Part shown: positions 1-11,949 of the stretch, piece by piece
Layout: the number at the start of each line of letters is the position of its first letter
Position numbering within the stretch: the first letter of the stretch is position 1
Assembly: GCA_902806575.1 (NCBI GenBank)
Contig: CADCXD010000013.1
Coordinates: 1-64,000 of the forward strand
Length of the DNA: 64,000 nt
Reading direction: 5' to 3'
DNA from: Jackrogersella multiformis
Taxonomy: Eukaryota > Ascomycota > Sordariomycetes > Xylariales > Hypoxylaceae
The notes under the pieces: model-generated
What the model was told of the DNA's origin: nothing
Databases searched by the model: none
Seen by the model: only the letters and a program-made list of their open reading frames with translations
Translations under genes and position numbers: made by a program

Positions 1-16
1 CCCTAACCCTAACCCT
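1..16. repeat. Telomere repeat (CCCTAA)n, chromosome left end
   Basis: The first 16 bases are two full CCCTAA units and a partial third. CCCTAA reading inward from a left end is the C-rich strand of the TTAGGG telomere used by most filamentous fungi. Only a short stub is present, probably because the assembly was trimmed. A single further TTAGGGTT-like copy lies near 246-254, inside the subtelomere. Confidence 0.9.
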
Positions 17-441
17 GTGGTTTCTTCTCGGATCTATGAACTCAAACGCTCGTGATAGAAAGGTGGATGGGCCAAAAGCAGAAGACACCGAAATGGGAGC
101 GTGATAGTCTCATAGATTGATATACTCTCGGGCGTGCTAGCGGACTGTCAGTAAATATGTTAACATGATTGTTATATTGTTTGGTCATAATAGTCATATA
201 TTGTAACATCTAAAGACTGGATAACACGGAGATAGGAGCTGCTGATTAGGGTTAAGATTAGGATTCAGATAATAAACCTATATCAATCTATGTACTTAAT
301 GCAATGTTTAAATCGTATATACATAAAAGAATATATACAAGAGTTCTATAACGAAATCGGGGATCTTCGTGAGTAACGATAACTTTGACTTTAATGATCG
401 CGTAATTGAACGAACCAAAAAGAAGACACGATCGCTCATGT
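17..441. other. Subtelomeric non-coding DNA
   Basis: This stretch lies between the telomere stub and the 3' end of the LPMO gene. It is AT-rich, with one isolated TTAGGG near 246. I see no coding sequence or RNA gene in it. Confidence 0.5.
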
Positions 442-1856
442 TTACTGGAAAATATCGTTCTGCGCACCAGCGGCCCAGCCCATCTTTTCATTATATCCAG
501 CAGAGATTCCATCGGGCATCTCGACATTATTCCCATCGGCCTCTGACTATGGTGTAAGAATGATACGGCAAAGAGATACTGGAGAGAGATAAGAGGGGGG
601 TTAAGGGGGGAACTTACGGTTCCAGGCAATCATCTGCTTCGCTCCGGCAACACACGGCTGACCACCACCGCAGAAAGTCGGGGCTTTAGCTGGGGCTACA
701 GTCTTCGTGGAGGTAGAGCCGGTAACGTGGCACCTCAGGTTTTGCATATACATGTTTGCTTGACCACCTAAGCATAAAAAGAGTTAGTGTCTACGCAGAA
801 CAGGAGTAATTTAGAGGGGATAAATAATCTACTGACATCCATCCGGGACCCAAAGCCACTACATTGGAGAGAGAGAGTTAGTAATTCCTCTTTGAACTAG
901 TTTAGGAGCTTCGGTCGGGTCACGAGAGCAACTACCCAAACCAACTTGGTTAAGAAGTTGCTGCTGCCAAGACAGACGAAAAGGGGATAGAGGTTTTGCG
1001 TACTGCACAATAACAACCACCCTCGGGACAGGGAGGTAAGTCGGCGGGAACTTGGTAAGTCGCCAGACGTTTCCAGGGAGTGCTATAGTTATCATTATTA
1101 GCTAATCGCGTCTGAACCGAATTATTCGAACAGGCTCCGAGGGTCCGCTTACTGCTGCAGCACTGTGAAAACAGCTAGGTTCTCCATCGTGACCTTGGAG
1201 ATATCAGAGTTGTACGAGATTGCAAAAGCGCTACCGGCTGCGCTCGACTCGTTGTGTGTGTGCATGGCCCCGCCTAATTTATCGGGGTTGGAGTCGAGAC
1301 ACTTGAATGGATCGTAAGGCAAAGGGCTATGCCAGTCTTCCTGTATTTATTATCAGTATTCACATATAAGAAGCTCTCACTTTCCAATGAGATAACAAGA
1401 AAAGTTTGAGGATAGTATATTTCTAGCATCTGAAGATACGTTCTGCTAGGCTTACCGGGTGCTGTTGTCCATCGGGCCATTCCGACGTAAACTGCCCCCC
1501 GTAAGAGAGGGTAGTTTGACCACGATTGTGAGCTAGCTCGACGGTAAAGGACCCGCCGGCTGGAAGTTCCAAGGAGTCCCCGTCGGCCGGAGGGAACTGG
1601 TCGCAGCCGCGGTCATGCTGCATCCACCATTGGCTTTTCGGAAGGTTGAACAAGGGATCAACGGCGGTGTTCGTGTTCTGGTTTTCTACTCCAGGTGTCG
1701 TGCCGTTCTAATGGAGGTTATTATGTGACATGGCAGAGGCTGGAAACATAAAGGGGCACTTACCAGACAGTACATGCCCTTAACCCATGCGGCTACATGA
1801 GCTTTGACGTGGCCGGCCGAAACCAGCGAAGCAATGATCGCAGTCGTAGTCTTCAT
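442..1856 (-). CDS. Secreted lytic polysaccharide monooxygenase, AA14-like
   Basis: Predicted secreted copper oxidase that cuts plant cell-wall polysaccharide. Seven exons on the minus strand: 1856-1764, 1707-1456, 1340-1153, 1082-1004, 858-837, 767-618 and 542-442. They join in frame to 294 residues. All introns are GT-AG, including a 22 bp micro-exon. Residues 1-19 form a signal peptide ending VKA, so the mature protein starts at His20 ([11 protein letters not shown]). An N-terminal His is the hallmark of the LPMO copper brace. Further family-like segments are [72 protein letters not shown] and [13 protein letters not shown]. The cysteines fit a disulfide-bonded extracellular fold. The AA14 (xylan-active) assignment rests on remembered motif order and could be a sister family. 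It is the most telomere-proximal gene. Confidence 0.82.
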
Positions 1857-3157
1857 ATTTTGTCGAACTGCAATGAGTCTCTAGCTGTGCGTTAGGTACC
1901 TAGGTCGAGGATTGGCGTTTATTAACAGAGAGAACCTGGAAGGTGATGGACTTGAGCTGCTTTTAAGGCTATGAATACTTGGTGGGAATGTGTTCTATTT
2001 AAACTTTTACTTATTTCTACGGATAGTTACAGGATCCCTGAGGTTATACGAAAATATGTAAGGTCAAGTAAATATAGCTAATGTTACTAAGATGCTGAGC
2101 TCAGCTATTGACCGTTTGATCCCTGCAGATTAATGCGTTGTGTAGAATGACCTTCGCAGTTATCTCATTATTGGAAGGTTACATGCTAGATTATCATGGA
2201 CCAATTTCGCCTTACTCAGCCCCAGTATGGTACTGAAATCTTCTTTTTTTCAGCTCGGTTAGAGTTTTAGCTTTTTGATACTTCATAGTACAGCAGAGAT
2301 TAAGAAGCACAATATGAAATATAATCATATCAAGATAAACCTCGCTAAGCTAACTTATGAATAGTGAAAATGAAATCACCTGGGCAGGTAAAGTGTTAAC
2401 TATTGAAAATAGAAATCCATCCATAATGACGTCTCGATATCTTACATCATTCTCAATAAATGTAATCAATAAAAATTACATTTATTATTTACTCGTGATG
2501 CTTTTACTCGACGCGATGAATCTCAGCTTATGACAATTTAATTGCTATTTCCGTGTAAAACACTAAGTTATATCCGAATTCTTAAAATGACTTTATTATA
2601 TTTAGATTTTTATGTTATACTTACTAGGTACCTACTCGGTAAGCAAGAGTTATTCAATGCGTACTGTATCGTGAATAAAAACTCGTGTTCGGCACGAAAC
2701 CTTGTTACTCATAAGAAGCACTAATTGATCCTTTGCGAAGTTACGTGGTTATTATAATATCTCGCCTCGTTTATATTAGTTTATTTATGAGTTTCCGGGG
2801 CCTATCATCTAGCCCGTGAGAGATAATATATTAAGCTTACGGAGTTACAATTCTTTTAATCTCATTATCTTTAGGTACGTACCAAAGACCTATGTCTAAG
2901 GTACCTAGGTAGAAATGAATAACCTCACGAAGTTAATTCAAGCTTTAAGGCGGGATAGAGCGGACTTTTCCCGTGTGCGGAGGCGTGGGGCGAGTACAGT
3001 TAAAGTGGGGCGATATCGCCGTGACTTTTCCACCCCGCCACCGCCGCCGTAAAAATTATTTCCTCTCCTTCCAAATTATTTACCAGGTATTAGCACTGGC
3101 TAGTAACACCAGGATCACACATCGCAGAGGACGCGACAGATTCCTTCGTCCATCAAA
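1857..3157. other. Intergenic, AT-rich subtelomeric DNA
   Basis: No supported gene. About 2240-2900 is strongly AT-rich with many short ORF fragments, as in RIP-mutated or decayed DNA. CTAGGTA-type motifs occur near 1891-1914 and 2870-2912. The last 200 bases turn more GC-rich and probably carry the promoter and 5' UTR of the TPR gene. Confidence 0.5.
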
Positions 3158-4790
3158 ATGGTGAAGTTTAATTCGTCCTTAAAGCAAGCTAAGGCAAAGC
3201 CGAAAAATGAACACAAGCTCGATACGGCAGATGACTTCCAATCTGCTGGTGTCGAATTTGAGGACGCCGCAGGTAAATGGCGTGCGGGAGATGCTACCAA
3301 ATCTATGAGGTTCTTCCAGCGTGCCGTTGACGTATACGAGCAAGGGTTGCAAAAATTCCCTCAAAACATCGACCTCGTCTATAACAAGTAAGCATCTGCG
3401 CCGACTCAACCTAACGCGAGAGTAGTGCTATCGCCGGGACATATTACTTAATACATCTCGATATATACCTAAGTCGGCGCGGAATCATGAATTTATAGCT
3501 AACAACATCTCCAGAGCCCGAGTGCAATTGGAGATTGCTACACATCCGATTCTAGTAGATCAATTACGACGGCCATTAAGAGATGCGTTGGAGGACGCCT
3601 TAGCGTCGCACCGGTACGCGTTACAGCTGGATCCGGACAACACTGATGCCCTCTTCAACACCTCTCAAGTTCTCACGGCAGTTGCCGAGGTGATGGCGTC
3701 TGAAGATGGCGACGAAGGCGCGAAAGCCGAGGCGGAAGCGTTGAAGGTCCTTCGGGAAGCGCTTGCGCTGCAGAGTAGATGTCTTGACGGGCAAGAACGG
3801 AAGTATCAGGAGTTTCTCGACCAAGAACGCGCCGTGAACGATCAGGGAGAGGAGATGGACGTCCATGCTGCATCCGCTACCGATAAGGGACACGGTGCGA
3901 TGTCGGGCGGCGTAGAGGAAGACGGCGATTGGTTCAATGTCGTCGAACCGGTCACACGAGATACGCTCATCGACACGGTGCTCGCCCAGATAGGCACCCT
4001 TACCACATTCTGCAGCATCGTGAGTTCCTCTCCGGGAGCTGCTCCGGCGCATACGCTTCCCTGGGTTGAAGAATTGTCAGCGAGTCTTATTGAGAAGGCG
4101 CAAGGGATCTCGCGCGATCAATCCGAGAGGTGGCAAGAGATCGCGCTTGCGAGAGGAAACTTGATGTCGTCAATACTGGAAGCGGGATACAGATCTAGCA
4201 AAATCGACGCCGAAACCTACAGACGAGAAAGAGACGTGGCTTTTGCCGCAACGGAGCTTCAGCTCGAGAGATCCGTCGAGGGTCTGCTAGCCAACGCTCG
4301 CTCCCTCGTAGCGTTCAACTCGGCACTCGCCGATTCCGAGAACGGTGATGCTCAATCGCAATCGATGCTGCGGTGGAACGTTCTAACGACGACCATAGCA
4401 AGTCTGAAGTCCGCTTCGACCATACGTGAAATATCTCACCAAGATCTAGCTATAACACATCACCTACGCGGCGACGCATCCTTGTATCTCTGTGGTATGG
4501 CTTTCCCGCCGACGTCGTATCAGACAGCTGTAAATACCGCCACTCAGAATGCCAAGAATGCGGAGGTCTATTACCGCAATGCGGGCCGGCTGACTCACGA
4601 CCAGGAAGAGAGAGACGTCTTATTGATGAAGTCTGTGGTCGCCCAGTACCTACAAGCCCACGCCGAAGGACAAGCACGAGGCGACGTCAGTATCGTCCTG
4701 AACGCGAGCCCCCGGGGCCAGGCGTGGGCCATCGGACAGCTCGAGGACATGATTGCGGAGAATCTTGTGCCTCAAACTCTTTTTTCGTAG
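3158..4790 (+). CDS. TPR-domain protein, conserved fungal type
   Basis: Two exons, 3158-3387 and 3515-4790, joined in frame, encode 501 residues. The intron is 127 bp (GTAAGC...CCAG). The N-terminus is basic and hydrophilic. TPR-like helical repeats follow at about residues 25-75 (AGDATKSMRFFQRAVDVYEQ) and 95-130 (HRYALQLDPDNTDALFN). The rest is helical, with an acidic linker near residues 175-205. There is no signal peptide or membrane segment, so a cytosolic or nuclear scaffold role is likely. It resembles a conserved but poorly named fungal TPR family, and I cannot give a precise function. It converges on the CobW-like gene downstream. Confidence 0.85.
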
Positions 4791-5288
4791 GCATCTAATT
4801 ATATTAACCAATACACCCAGCCTCGTTTCTAGGGAGAGTACAAGGACTTTGGGTTGATTTGTTGACCCAATATCGGCACACAACTTGGGGGCTTCTTGAA
4901 GTGCAGTGTGATAATAAAGATGTGTGTAATTCCCCTCTTGTAACGCATGTAATCTAGTATCTGCGAGTGATCATTACATCTCACACTACACTAGAATTCG
5001 TTCCAGAAACCCACGACGCACTCCCGAAACCCGGCAATGGTCTCTTAAGGCGAAACAGAGACCTCCGCACAGCCACATCATCATCAAGGCACGATTTCTA
5101 TACCCTTTGCAACTATGAAGTCCGCTAAACAGAGGGTTTTTATGAAAATAGAATTAAGGTAAAATAGCCTCTTTGCTTAATACCATTTTCAAATGTTAAT
5201 CGTTATTTGTATCAGGTTAATTACCCAATTCGAATTTTTTGACACAGCGAATTGGGAACTCTACGGTTAGTCTAATATCCAGGACAAT
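4791..5288. other. Convergent intergenic region
   Basis: This is the 3' region shared by the TPR gene (plus strand) and the CobW-like gene (minus strand). It is AT-rich, as expected for two 3' UTRs, and I see no further gene. Confidence 0.5.
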
Positions 5289-6991
5289 TCAGTATTTGCG
5301 GTTTCCATGGTTATCGCCGTTTGAATGGTCGTGTCCCTCGTGGCTCATTTCAATCCAGTCTTCAAACCCATCTTCGAATAGTTCGTCCAGTCTTTGCTGG
5401 GCATTATCGGATTCCATCGCCGTCTCCCAAGAACGGAACTCCTTGTCGCTTAGGAGACAGGCATCTAGAGCCTTCCGCAGCCGCTCCTCGCCCCCATTCC
5501 TCATCTGCTGGCCGATGAAAACGAGTTCCTGACGGCGATCTCCCCATTTGCCGTCAAAATCGCGTATTATAGCCATTTTAGGCTCAGGGTCGGTGGGCCA
5601 CTCGTTCTCTGGAATCTCGCAACGCCAGAGGTCTTGCCCGGAAAGAGTCAGCATCACGCCTGCTTGTGACCATTCGCCATACTAGTGGTAATTCTTAGCA
5701 CGGGCACCTAGATAAGCTAGAAGGTCGCCAGACTACCTACCATCCTTGGCCTCGTCGCCAACCACAGAAATCCCTTAGATCTTAGCAGTGGACCAAATGT
5801 GTCGTCCACCATCTTCGAGGCCAGTCGTGCCTTGGGGTCGAGTTGAGGTTGCTCGTCTTCCATGTCGGTATCTTCATCGGTATCAGCATCTTCGCCGTCA
5901 GCATCGCCTGTTTCTTCTTCGTCGAGGTCCATATCCCCTTCCTCGATCTGGTATTCCGTCTGTATAACGACAAATACGGACTTGATCATGTCCCAGAGCC
6001 GCTCTGGATGGAAAGGACGACGAGCTTGATATACGAACGTGCCTATACCATACTCCTCCGTCTCCGGGTTAATCTGTTCGTTTAGGCTCTTCAGCCACCC
6101 CGCGCTAAGAGCCGCCTTCTCGTACGAGAATAGCCGTGTGTCAAGGATCTCTGTAAGGTCGAGCCGTGACTTGACAGTCGACACGACCTTGGCGCTAGGG
6201 TTAAGATTCTTAACAACCCCCTTAATCCGACTAACCTCCTCCTTGGAGACGAGGTCGCACTTGTTAACGACGACGACATCTGCAAACTCGACCTGGTCCA
6301 CTTGCAAATCGGATATGTTACGGTCATCCTCCTGCGGGACGTCGGTTTGGCGGTCCACCAGAAAGTCAGCGGTTGCAAAATCGTTCATGAAATTGACCGC
6401 GTCTACCAAAGTAACGCAGGTGTCGAGGCGCGCGACTTTGGACAACCCGCCAGCCTTTAGGATTCCGGCAAGTTTTTTATTTACCTCGCGGTTGCCTTGT
6501 TCTTCTACCTCGAGGTCATATCCTGCGGCGATATGCATGTCGGCAAATCTGATCTCGCATATTAGCAGACCAGTAGCTTGAGCGCCGATGTATTATGCGA
6601 GCACTTACTCCTCCGAGAACGTCTTGGCGACTTGCATTGGTTCGCTGACCCCCGAGCTCTCGATGACTAGATAATCAACCTGTTTTTCTTCTGCCAGCCT
6701 AGCGACCTCCTCCAGCAGGTCACTTCGTAGGGTGCAACAGATGCAGCCGTTTTGCATAGCCACGATCTGCTCCTCCTTCCGCGTCACGTCGTGCGAGTTC
6801 AGGAGGGCTGCGTCGATGTTCAGTGCGCCAATGTCGTTGACTATGACACCTATTCGGAGGCCGTGATCTGGAGATGTCAGGATGTTCTCGAGTAGAGTCG
6901 TCTTTCCCGATCCTAAAAACCCACTCAGAAGGGTGACCGGGAGCCGTCCTTCGGTTTTGTCATCTACATTGATAAGAATAGCTGGAGCCAT
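5289..6991 (-). CDS. CobW/ZNG1-type zinc-chaperone GTPase
   Basis: G3E-family GTPase thought to deliver metal (zinc in ZNG1 proteins) to client enzymes. Exons 6991-6609, 6548-5741 and 5681-5289 give 527 residues, with introns of 60 and 59 bp. Walker A is GFLGSGKTT (24-32). The metal-binding GCICC motif has Cys83, Cys85 and Cys86. A switch-like ESSGVSEP lies at 111-118 and the guanine-specificity NKCD at 223-226. A strongly acidic insert occupies about 330-361, between the GTPase domain and the CobW C-terminal domain. The tail is His-rich ([13 protein letters not shown]), a plausible extra metal site. All core GTPase motifs are intact. The ATG at 6991 is the first in frame and precedes the GTPase domain closely, as in relatives. 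Confidence 0.93.
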
Positions 6992-7663
6992 GATGCCAGT
7001 GTTTTGAACTGCAACCTACACTACGGGTAAAAGGGAATATTGGGTGATGAGAAAAGTTCCTCGGAATATTTCAGACTATCAGTCTCTACCACATACCTGA
7101 GATCAAGGCATGCATATCATAAGCTGGCCCTTGTTGGGACAAGAACGGATTATAGTATAAGCTTTTCATTGAATCAACGCCTATTGGTCCATGAACTAGA
7201 GTCAATGGAACCTACGCCATTTTTCAGGAAGTCGATTAGACAATCTGACCGTGCACCCTGTTGGCCTCTCGCCGCATGTCCACTACGAGAGACCTCCCTT
7301 ACAAGGGGGTACTTCTGCTCAAATTTATATACCCGAGGACACCAAATAAACTCCCAGTCGAACCATAGCTGTATTTTCTATAGAATTAGTATCGGTAAGC
7401 CTTCAATTTGGAGAACCTTGATGGTGAAGCTAATGCAGAGACTTTATTTAACCTTGATGGCTTTCGAGATAATTCTTAAGTTATATAATTGACAATATTC
7501 GATTGGCGGAAAGGGGCTGTAAGAATACTCAACTAAGCCCCAGCACTCATGACGGTACACGGTCATAAATGAATACGTCGCTAGAGCTCCAAGCGTTAAC
7601 TACATCTATGTTCTCGTAGCGTGTGAGTATCCAGATGTTTACAAATGAAAGAATATCCCCAAA
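6992..7663. other. Intergenic region
   Basis: This is the upstream region of the CobW-like gene and the 3' side of the broken secreted-protein gene. The ORFs here show no recognisable protein family, and I see no RNA gene. Confidence 0.45.
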
Positions 7664-8333
7664 TTATGACAATGTGAAGAATCTGGTCTTCAAAACATCG
7701 AGCCGTATTCGCAGATTCGTGCGTCGAATAGCTTCCTTGGGCAGGTCGGGCAGCTTGGCGCATTGTGGTAGAAACTCTATCACTACACAGTTATCAAGAA
7801 CCTGGTACTGATTTCGAAAGGCCTTAACTACTACAAACTCCCACCCCGGTGGGTAGTACGGTATATTCTCCTTGCAAGCCAAGAACTGACTTGCAGGAGC
7901 TGAAAGCTCAGTCATCGGATACGGAGTGTTCACCAGTGTGATACCCGCCGTGCCGCTCCCTCCGTCGATTCCAAGCTCGACCACCTTGTCTGTGTCTTTT
8001 AGGTATCTCATGATGATGCCGTACGGGGCTAACGGTGTGCCGGCATCGGTGAGGATATTGGATGTCCCACGATAAATCTCGTTCGCGGTACCGTTTTGGT
8101 AAAAGATCATACCAGGAATCGTGTCGTTCAAGACAGCCGGGTTAAGGCCAGCCGTGGATTAGTGGTGAGAGGTCGTGGGCCAGATCCGTGACGGTGGCAA
8201 CAAGCTTAAACCCTTTGGAGAAGCTTGAAGGGGAAAATGGGCTTTGTTGGCGGCTTAATAATAGAGGACTTGCAGACACAAATGATGCCGAAATGGCAAG
8301 CAAAACGTATTGCCGGAAAAGGTTAAAGAACAT
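7664..8333 (-). pseudogene. Frameshifted secreted protein gene (DUF7907-like)
   Basis: The 5' part starts at the ATG at 8333 (an upstream TTG is not a start). It encodes a signal peptide (VLLAISASFVSA) and then a segment ending SPLIHGW, and meets a TAA at about 8142. The next frame resumes at GLNPAVLNDT and continues to 7664 through ILTDAGTPLAP, SQFLACKENIPYY and IEFLPQCAKLPDLP. The two halves resemble consecutive parts of a fungal secreted domain I recall as DUF7907. In intact members about nine residues lie between them. The short repeat GCTGG at the junction would fit a small deletion that also shifted the frame. No GT-AG intron restores the frame without removing conserved sequence. A sequencing error is the main alternative. 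Confidence 0.6.
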
Positions 8334-10000
8334 AGTGATTGGCAATTGCGATGCTAACCTAGGTGATCTTCTTTATATGTTTTTTCTATTAATCGTTGTT
8401 TTCGTCTCGAGCATGAGCATAGAAGATGACTTTCTGGATTGGCGAGATGAATACAAGGTTTCCAACACTATTATTATTTCTCTCCGAGGATCTCGTTACC
8501 ATTGCCACAACACTACTTACGTATGGTTGGAGCTGTGACGGAAGATTACTTTTTACTAGCACGTGTCATAATATTCTCTAATTTGGGTGCTATGATGCGA
8601 ATCGCCTATAGTTTCTTACCTGCACAAATGAGGGTTTACGAGCTTTCCACTGGCCAGTCACCAGTTAGCATCGCGCGTTCACTTCAAGAAATAATAACAG
8701 TTTTCTCATAAGAATATATTCGTATAATGGCAGACCGTACCTTTAAGCTACCCTCCCTGCTAGCCTTCCCATTAACCTCGTTTCTCGGGATGTCCGCGAT
8801 ATATATATCAAGATAATAAATAATACGAGCACATTAGATAACTCTTATGTCTAATTTAATAAACAGATCAGTCCCTTTCACGATATAATAAATCTACACC
8901 CTTTAAATACTTACACTTAATTACTTCTCTTATAAATTTATATTATTAATACTTTAATTAAGTATATATTTTATTATTTTATATTAATGGTTTAATATTA
9001 ATATTTATATTATAATTATTTTATGGTGTTTTAAATGTATGTTATGAAAACTTTTAAATGTTCACTATAATTACTTCTCGAATAATATATTTAAGTATTT
9101 AAGTTAAAAATAAAAACGTTAACACATTAAGAAATATAAAGAAACGTACGAAGGTTTTAATAGAAATAGCACCATTTTATTACAGTTATATGAATAAGTA
9201 GATTCGTTAATATGAATTGATAGTTAATTTTAATACAATATCATATTACCCATTTGCGTTTAATGGAAAGGTTCATATTATGATACTACTAGGTTAAATT
9301 TGTCTTCAAGGTATTTCTTTCTATATTCTCCCAAGTGTGGTTACTGGCATTTCTAGTCTATTGATAGTGGATTATTCACATCGTCATCGATAGGTACGAT
9401 ATAGTGAACAAGTAAACCCTTACCTAGCCATGGCGACGTAAATTGGCAAGACTTGATGAAACAGGAAAGGCAATCTTGTCGCCACATTTATCACCATGAT
9501 TATTATCATAACATACGTAATCGTGAGCAATAAGTAATAATTGGATATAATGTTATTACTAAGTACGGAAGCATATCGTAGCCTTACCGCGTAACTTGGT
9601 TTATTGCCCCTATATATCTCAACAATGAAATCATTCGTGGTGGCATCTTAAACACCACCTCGCTTTTTAGCCTTTTCACGCATAAATACCGATCCGAGAA
9701 ACCGAGGTGACCGAAGCTTGTGGTCATTTTTATACGTATCCCTACGCGTAACAAACGCGTACAATGTTGGGTCCCCACAGGACTTCTCATAAATTCATTC
9801 TTGGCTACCTGGTCCGATCCAGAATCTTTCAACTTCATACACCATCAAAAATCAACCATAGTCCATCTTGTTTATTATCCATCTTTTTTCTTTTGGTGGT
9901 ATTATCCTCGTTGTCTCGCCATCATCTACATTCACAGTAAATCGTCATACTCTATCCGCACCTTACAATAAAACTCACTCGAGACGCGATTGTAGCTATA
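8334..10000. other. Intergenic region with strongly AT-rich block
   Basis: About 8800-9300 is extremely AT-rich (ATTA/TAAT runs, very few G or C), as in RIP-mutated repeats or decayed transposons. No transposase or reverse transcriptase frame survives. The last 200 bases are less AT-rich and probably form the promoter and 5' UTR of the EF-hand-like gene. Confidence 0.5.
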
Positions 10001-11157
10001 ATGGCGGGATCTACAGCTGCCAACGCCACCATCGAATGGAACGCATTCGCGGATAAGTTCGACAAGCTGGATGTAAATGACGACAAAGTCATTACCAAGG
10101 AGGACTGCTATACCAAAGAGACACCGCGTCCTCTTCGTTTCTACCGTGATGATGGAAAGCTCTTTTATCGTTATTTCGATTTCTCGACGGCAAATCTAGT
10201 CGACCACGACTGGAATGACAACGTCGTTTATTTTGATAAACGACATGCTGAAGTCTTTGGCGAGAACGGATATCTAAATCGTCCTACATGTATGATTACC
10301 CATCAAGTGCCCTTCCTATTGGTCATCTTACTAACGATAGTATTACAGACAAATGTTCTACCGGCCAAACTCGCCAGGAGATTAATTATAGACGATGGAA
10401 GCTATTTGAGGAACCTGAAGAGGATTACAACTATCTGTTGCGAAACACTTGGGTTATTGAAGCTACACTTAACCATTTCGATTTTAACCAGCCCAACGAT
10501 GAGAAAGTCAGACTTCGGCCGTTAGATAATCGACTAGGGGTTCCTCTAGAAAAGATTTACCCCAAGGGCCAACAGTTACTGGTCAAAGAATCTCGCCGTT
10601 CCGGTCCGGAATGGCAACCGGGACAGCCCTTGGGCCCGGACCCCACGAACGAAGATCATCGTAAAACCCATCTTGGGTGGGTTCCTCCTAGATTTCGCGC
10701 AAGGAGAAGAGGCCTTGGTGGCGACGTGACGGATTCCGTACAGAAGCACTGGTTCTTCGGTAAGTAAATTTTAGTCAAACTATCTCCCCGGGTGCCCAAT
10801 TAAATAATACACACGTTCGTCAGTAACTTCAAGCGATTCATCTGCTAATTTTATCTAATTTGAATAGGGGATCTAGACGTGCCTCTCCCCGACAACTTTG
10901 TCGAGCCAGAGGATCCATGGTCAAAAATTCCTAGTCGACGAGTCCGAATGAAAAGTGTCGTGACCCCAAGCAATCCCGAGGGTCATACCTTTGACATCTT
11001 ATCATTGGGGCGACTCAAGAGAAAATACTATCTTCCCCCTGAAGAGCGAGTCGGCCGCCCTAAGTCCATGGCGGAGTGGAGGGCGCTACAACAAGCAGCG
11101 AAGGGTTCAAGACGCCGCGTCAAATCTGGGAGACGAATTAGTTCGCATGACGAGTGA
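10001..11157 (+). CDS. Unknown protein with one EF-hand-like loop
   Basis: Exons 10001-10289, 10349-10759 and 10868-11157 join in frame to 329 residues, with introns of 59 and 108 bp. I do not recognise the family. Residues 24-35 (DVNDDKVITKED) fit a 12-residue EF-hand calcium loop with Asp1, Asn3, Asp5, Ile8 and an acidic residue at 12. Only one such loop is visible. The middle is rich in aromatic and charged residues (YNYLLRNTWVIEATLNHFDF). The C-terminus is very basic (GSRRRVKSGRRISS), as in nucleic-acid-binding or nuclear/mitochondrial proteins. There is no signal peptide. The consistent splicing supports a real gene, and the role is open. Confidence 0.75.
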
Positions 11158-11949
11158 GCACTAGTTATACGATTTTGACGACATGGTCTTTGATCTGGGT
11201 TATTATCGTACCGCTTGGAGATATTGGGTGTCTACCACATCATGTGTGGATTCTATAGGTACCTAGGTATTTAGCTTAGGTTACAGCTCAGAAAATTTTC
11301 TCCTTCCTAATTAATATAAGCACGTGTAGCCGTAGTATACCGCAATGTTTCTTAGGGTAAGTTTTCTTTTCTTGATTTGACCATTTCTCTGGATTCCAGA
11401 GAATCTCTCCGAGTTGTGGACCACAAATTTATAGTTGGTTTTGTTCGTGCAAGTCGGCCGAAGTAGTATTATTCGGATGTTTCATAGGTACTTAGTGAGT
11501 TTAACTAGTTATTAACAGATTACTTGTGATTTGTACTGGTGATTCGAGCTAAGTTTGGTATTTCTACAGCGATGGGTAATCGTGGGATTTCCGTTAGTTG
11601 TTGTCTGTTGTGATGTGAGGTAGCAATTACATTATGTAGTTGACACCCATGTACGTAACTTACACTTACATACCTTTAATACACAAATATGAAGAAGAAC
11701 ACCACAAATCATCGTAAACCTCACTGCTGTACAGCACCCCTGAACCAACATTGTCACTACCTAGGTACGCGGAGATATGAAGGAAAGAGTCACAAACACT
11801 AGAGAACTCACGAGCTTACCCTAAGTACCTAGGAAATACACATGTAAACTAGACTATCAATAGTATAGCAACTATGAATTGGTATTGGTATTGGTATAGG
11901 TATATAAATCTACATAACCATATATGTACACGCCAGTCCGCCGACCGAC
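11158..11949. other. Intergenic region, convergent
   Basis: This lies between the 3' ends of the EF-hand-like gene and GUF1. It carries CTAGGTA-type motifs near 11260, 11760 and 11824 and a short GGTATT/GGTATA run at 11880-11905. No gene is seen. Confidence 0.45.
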
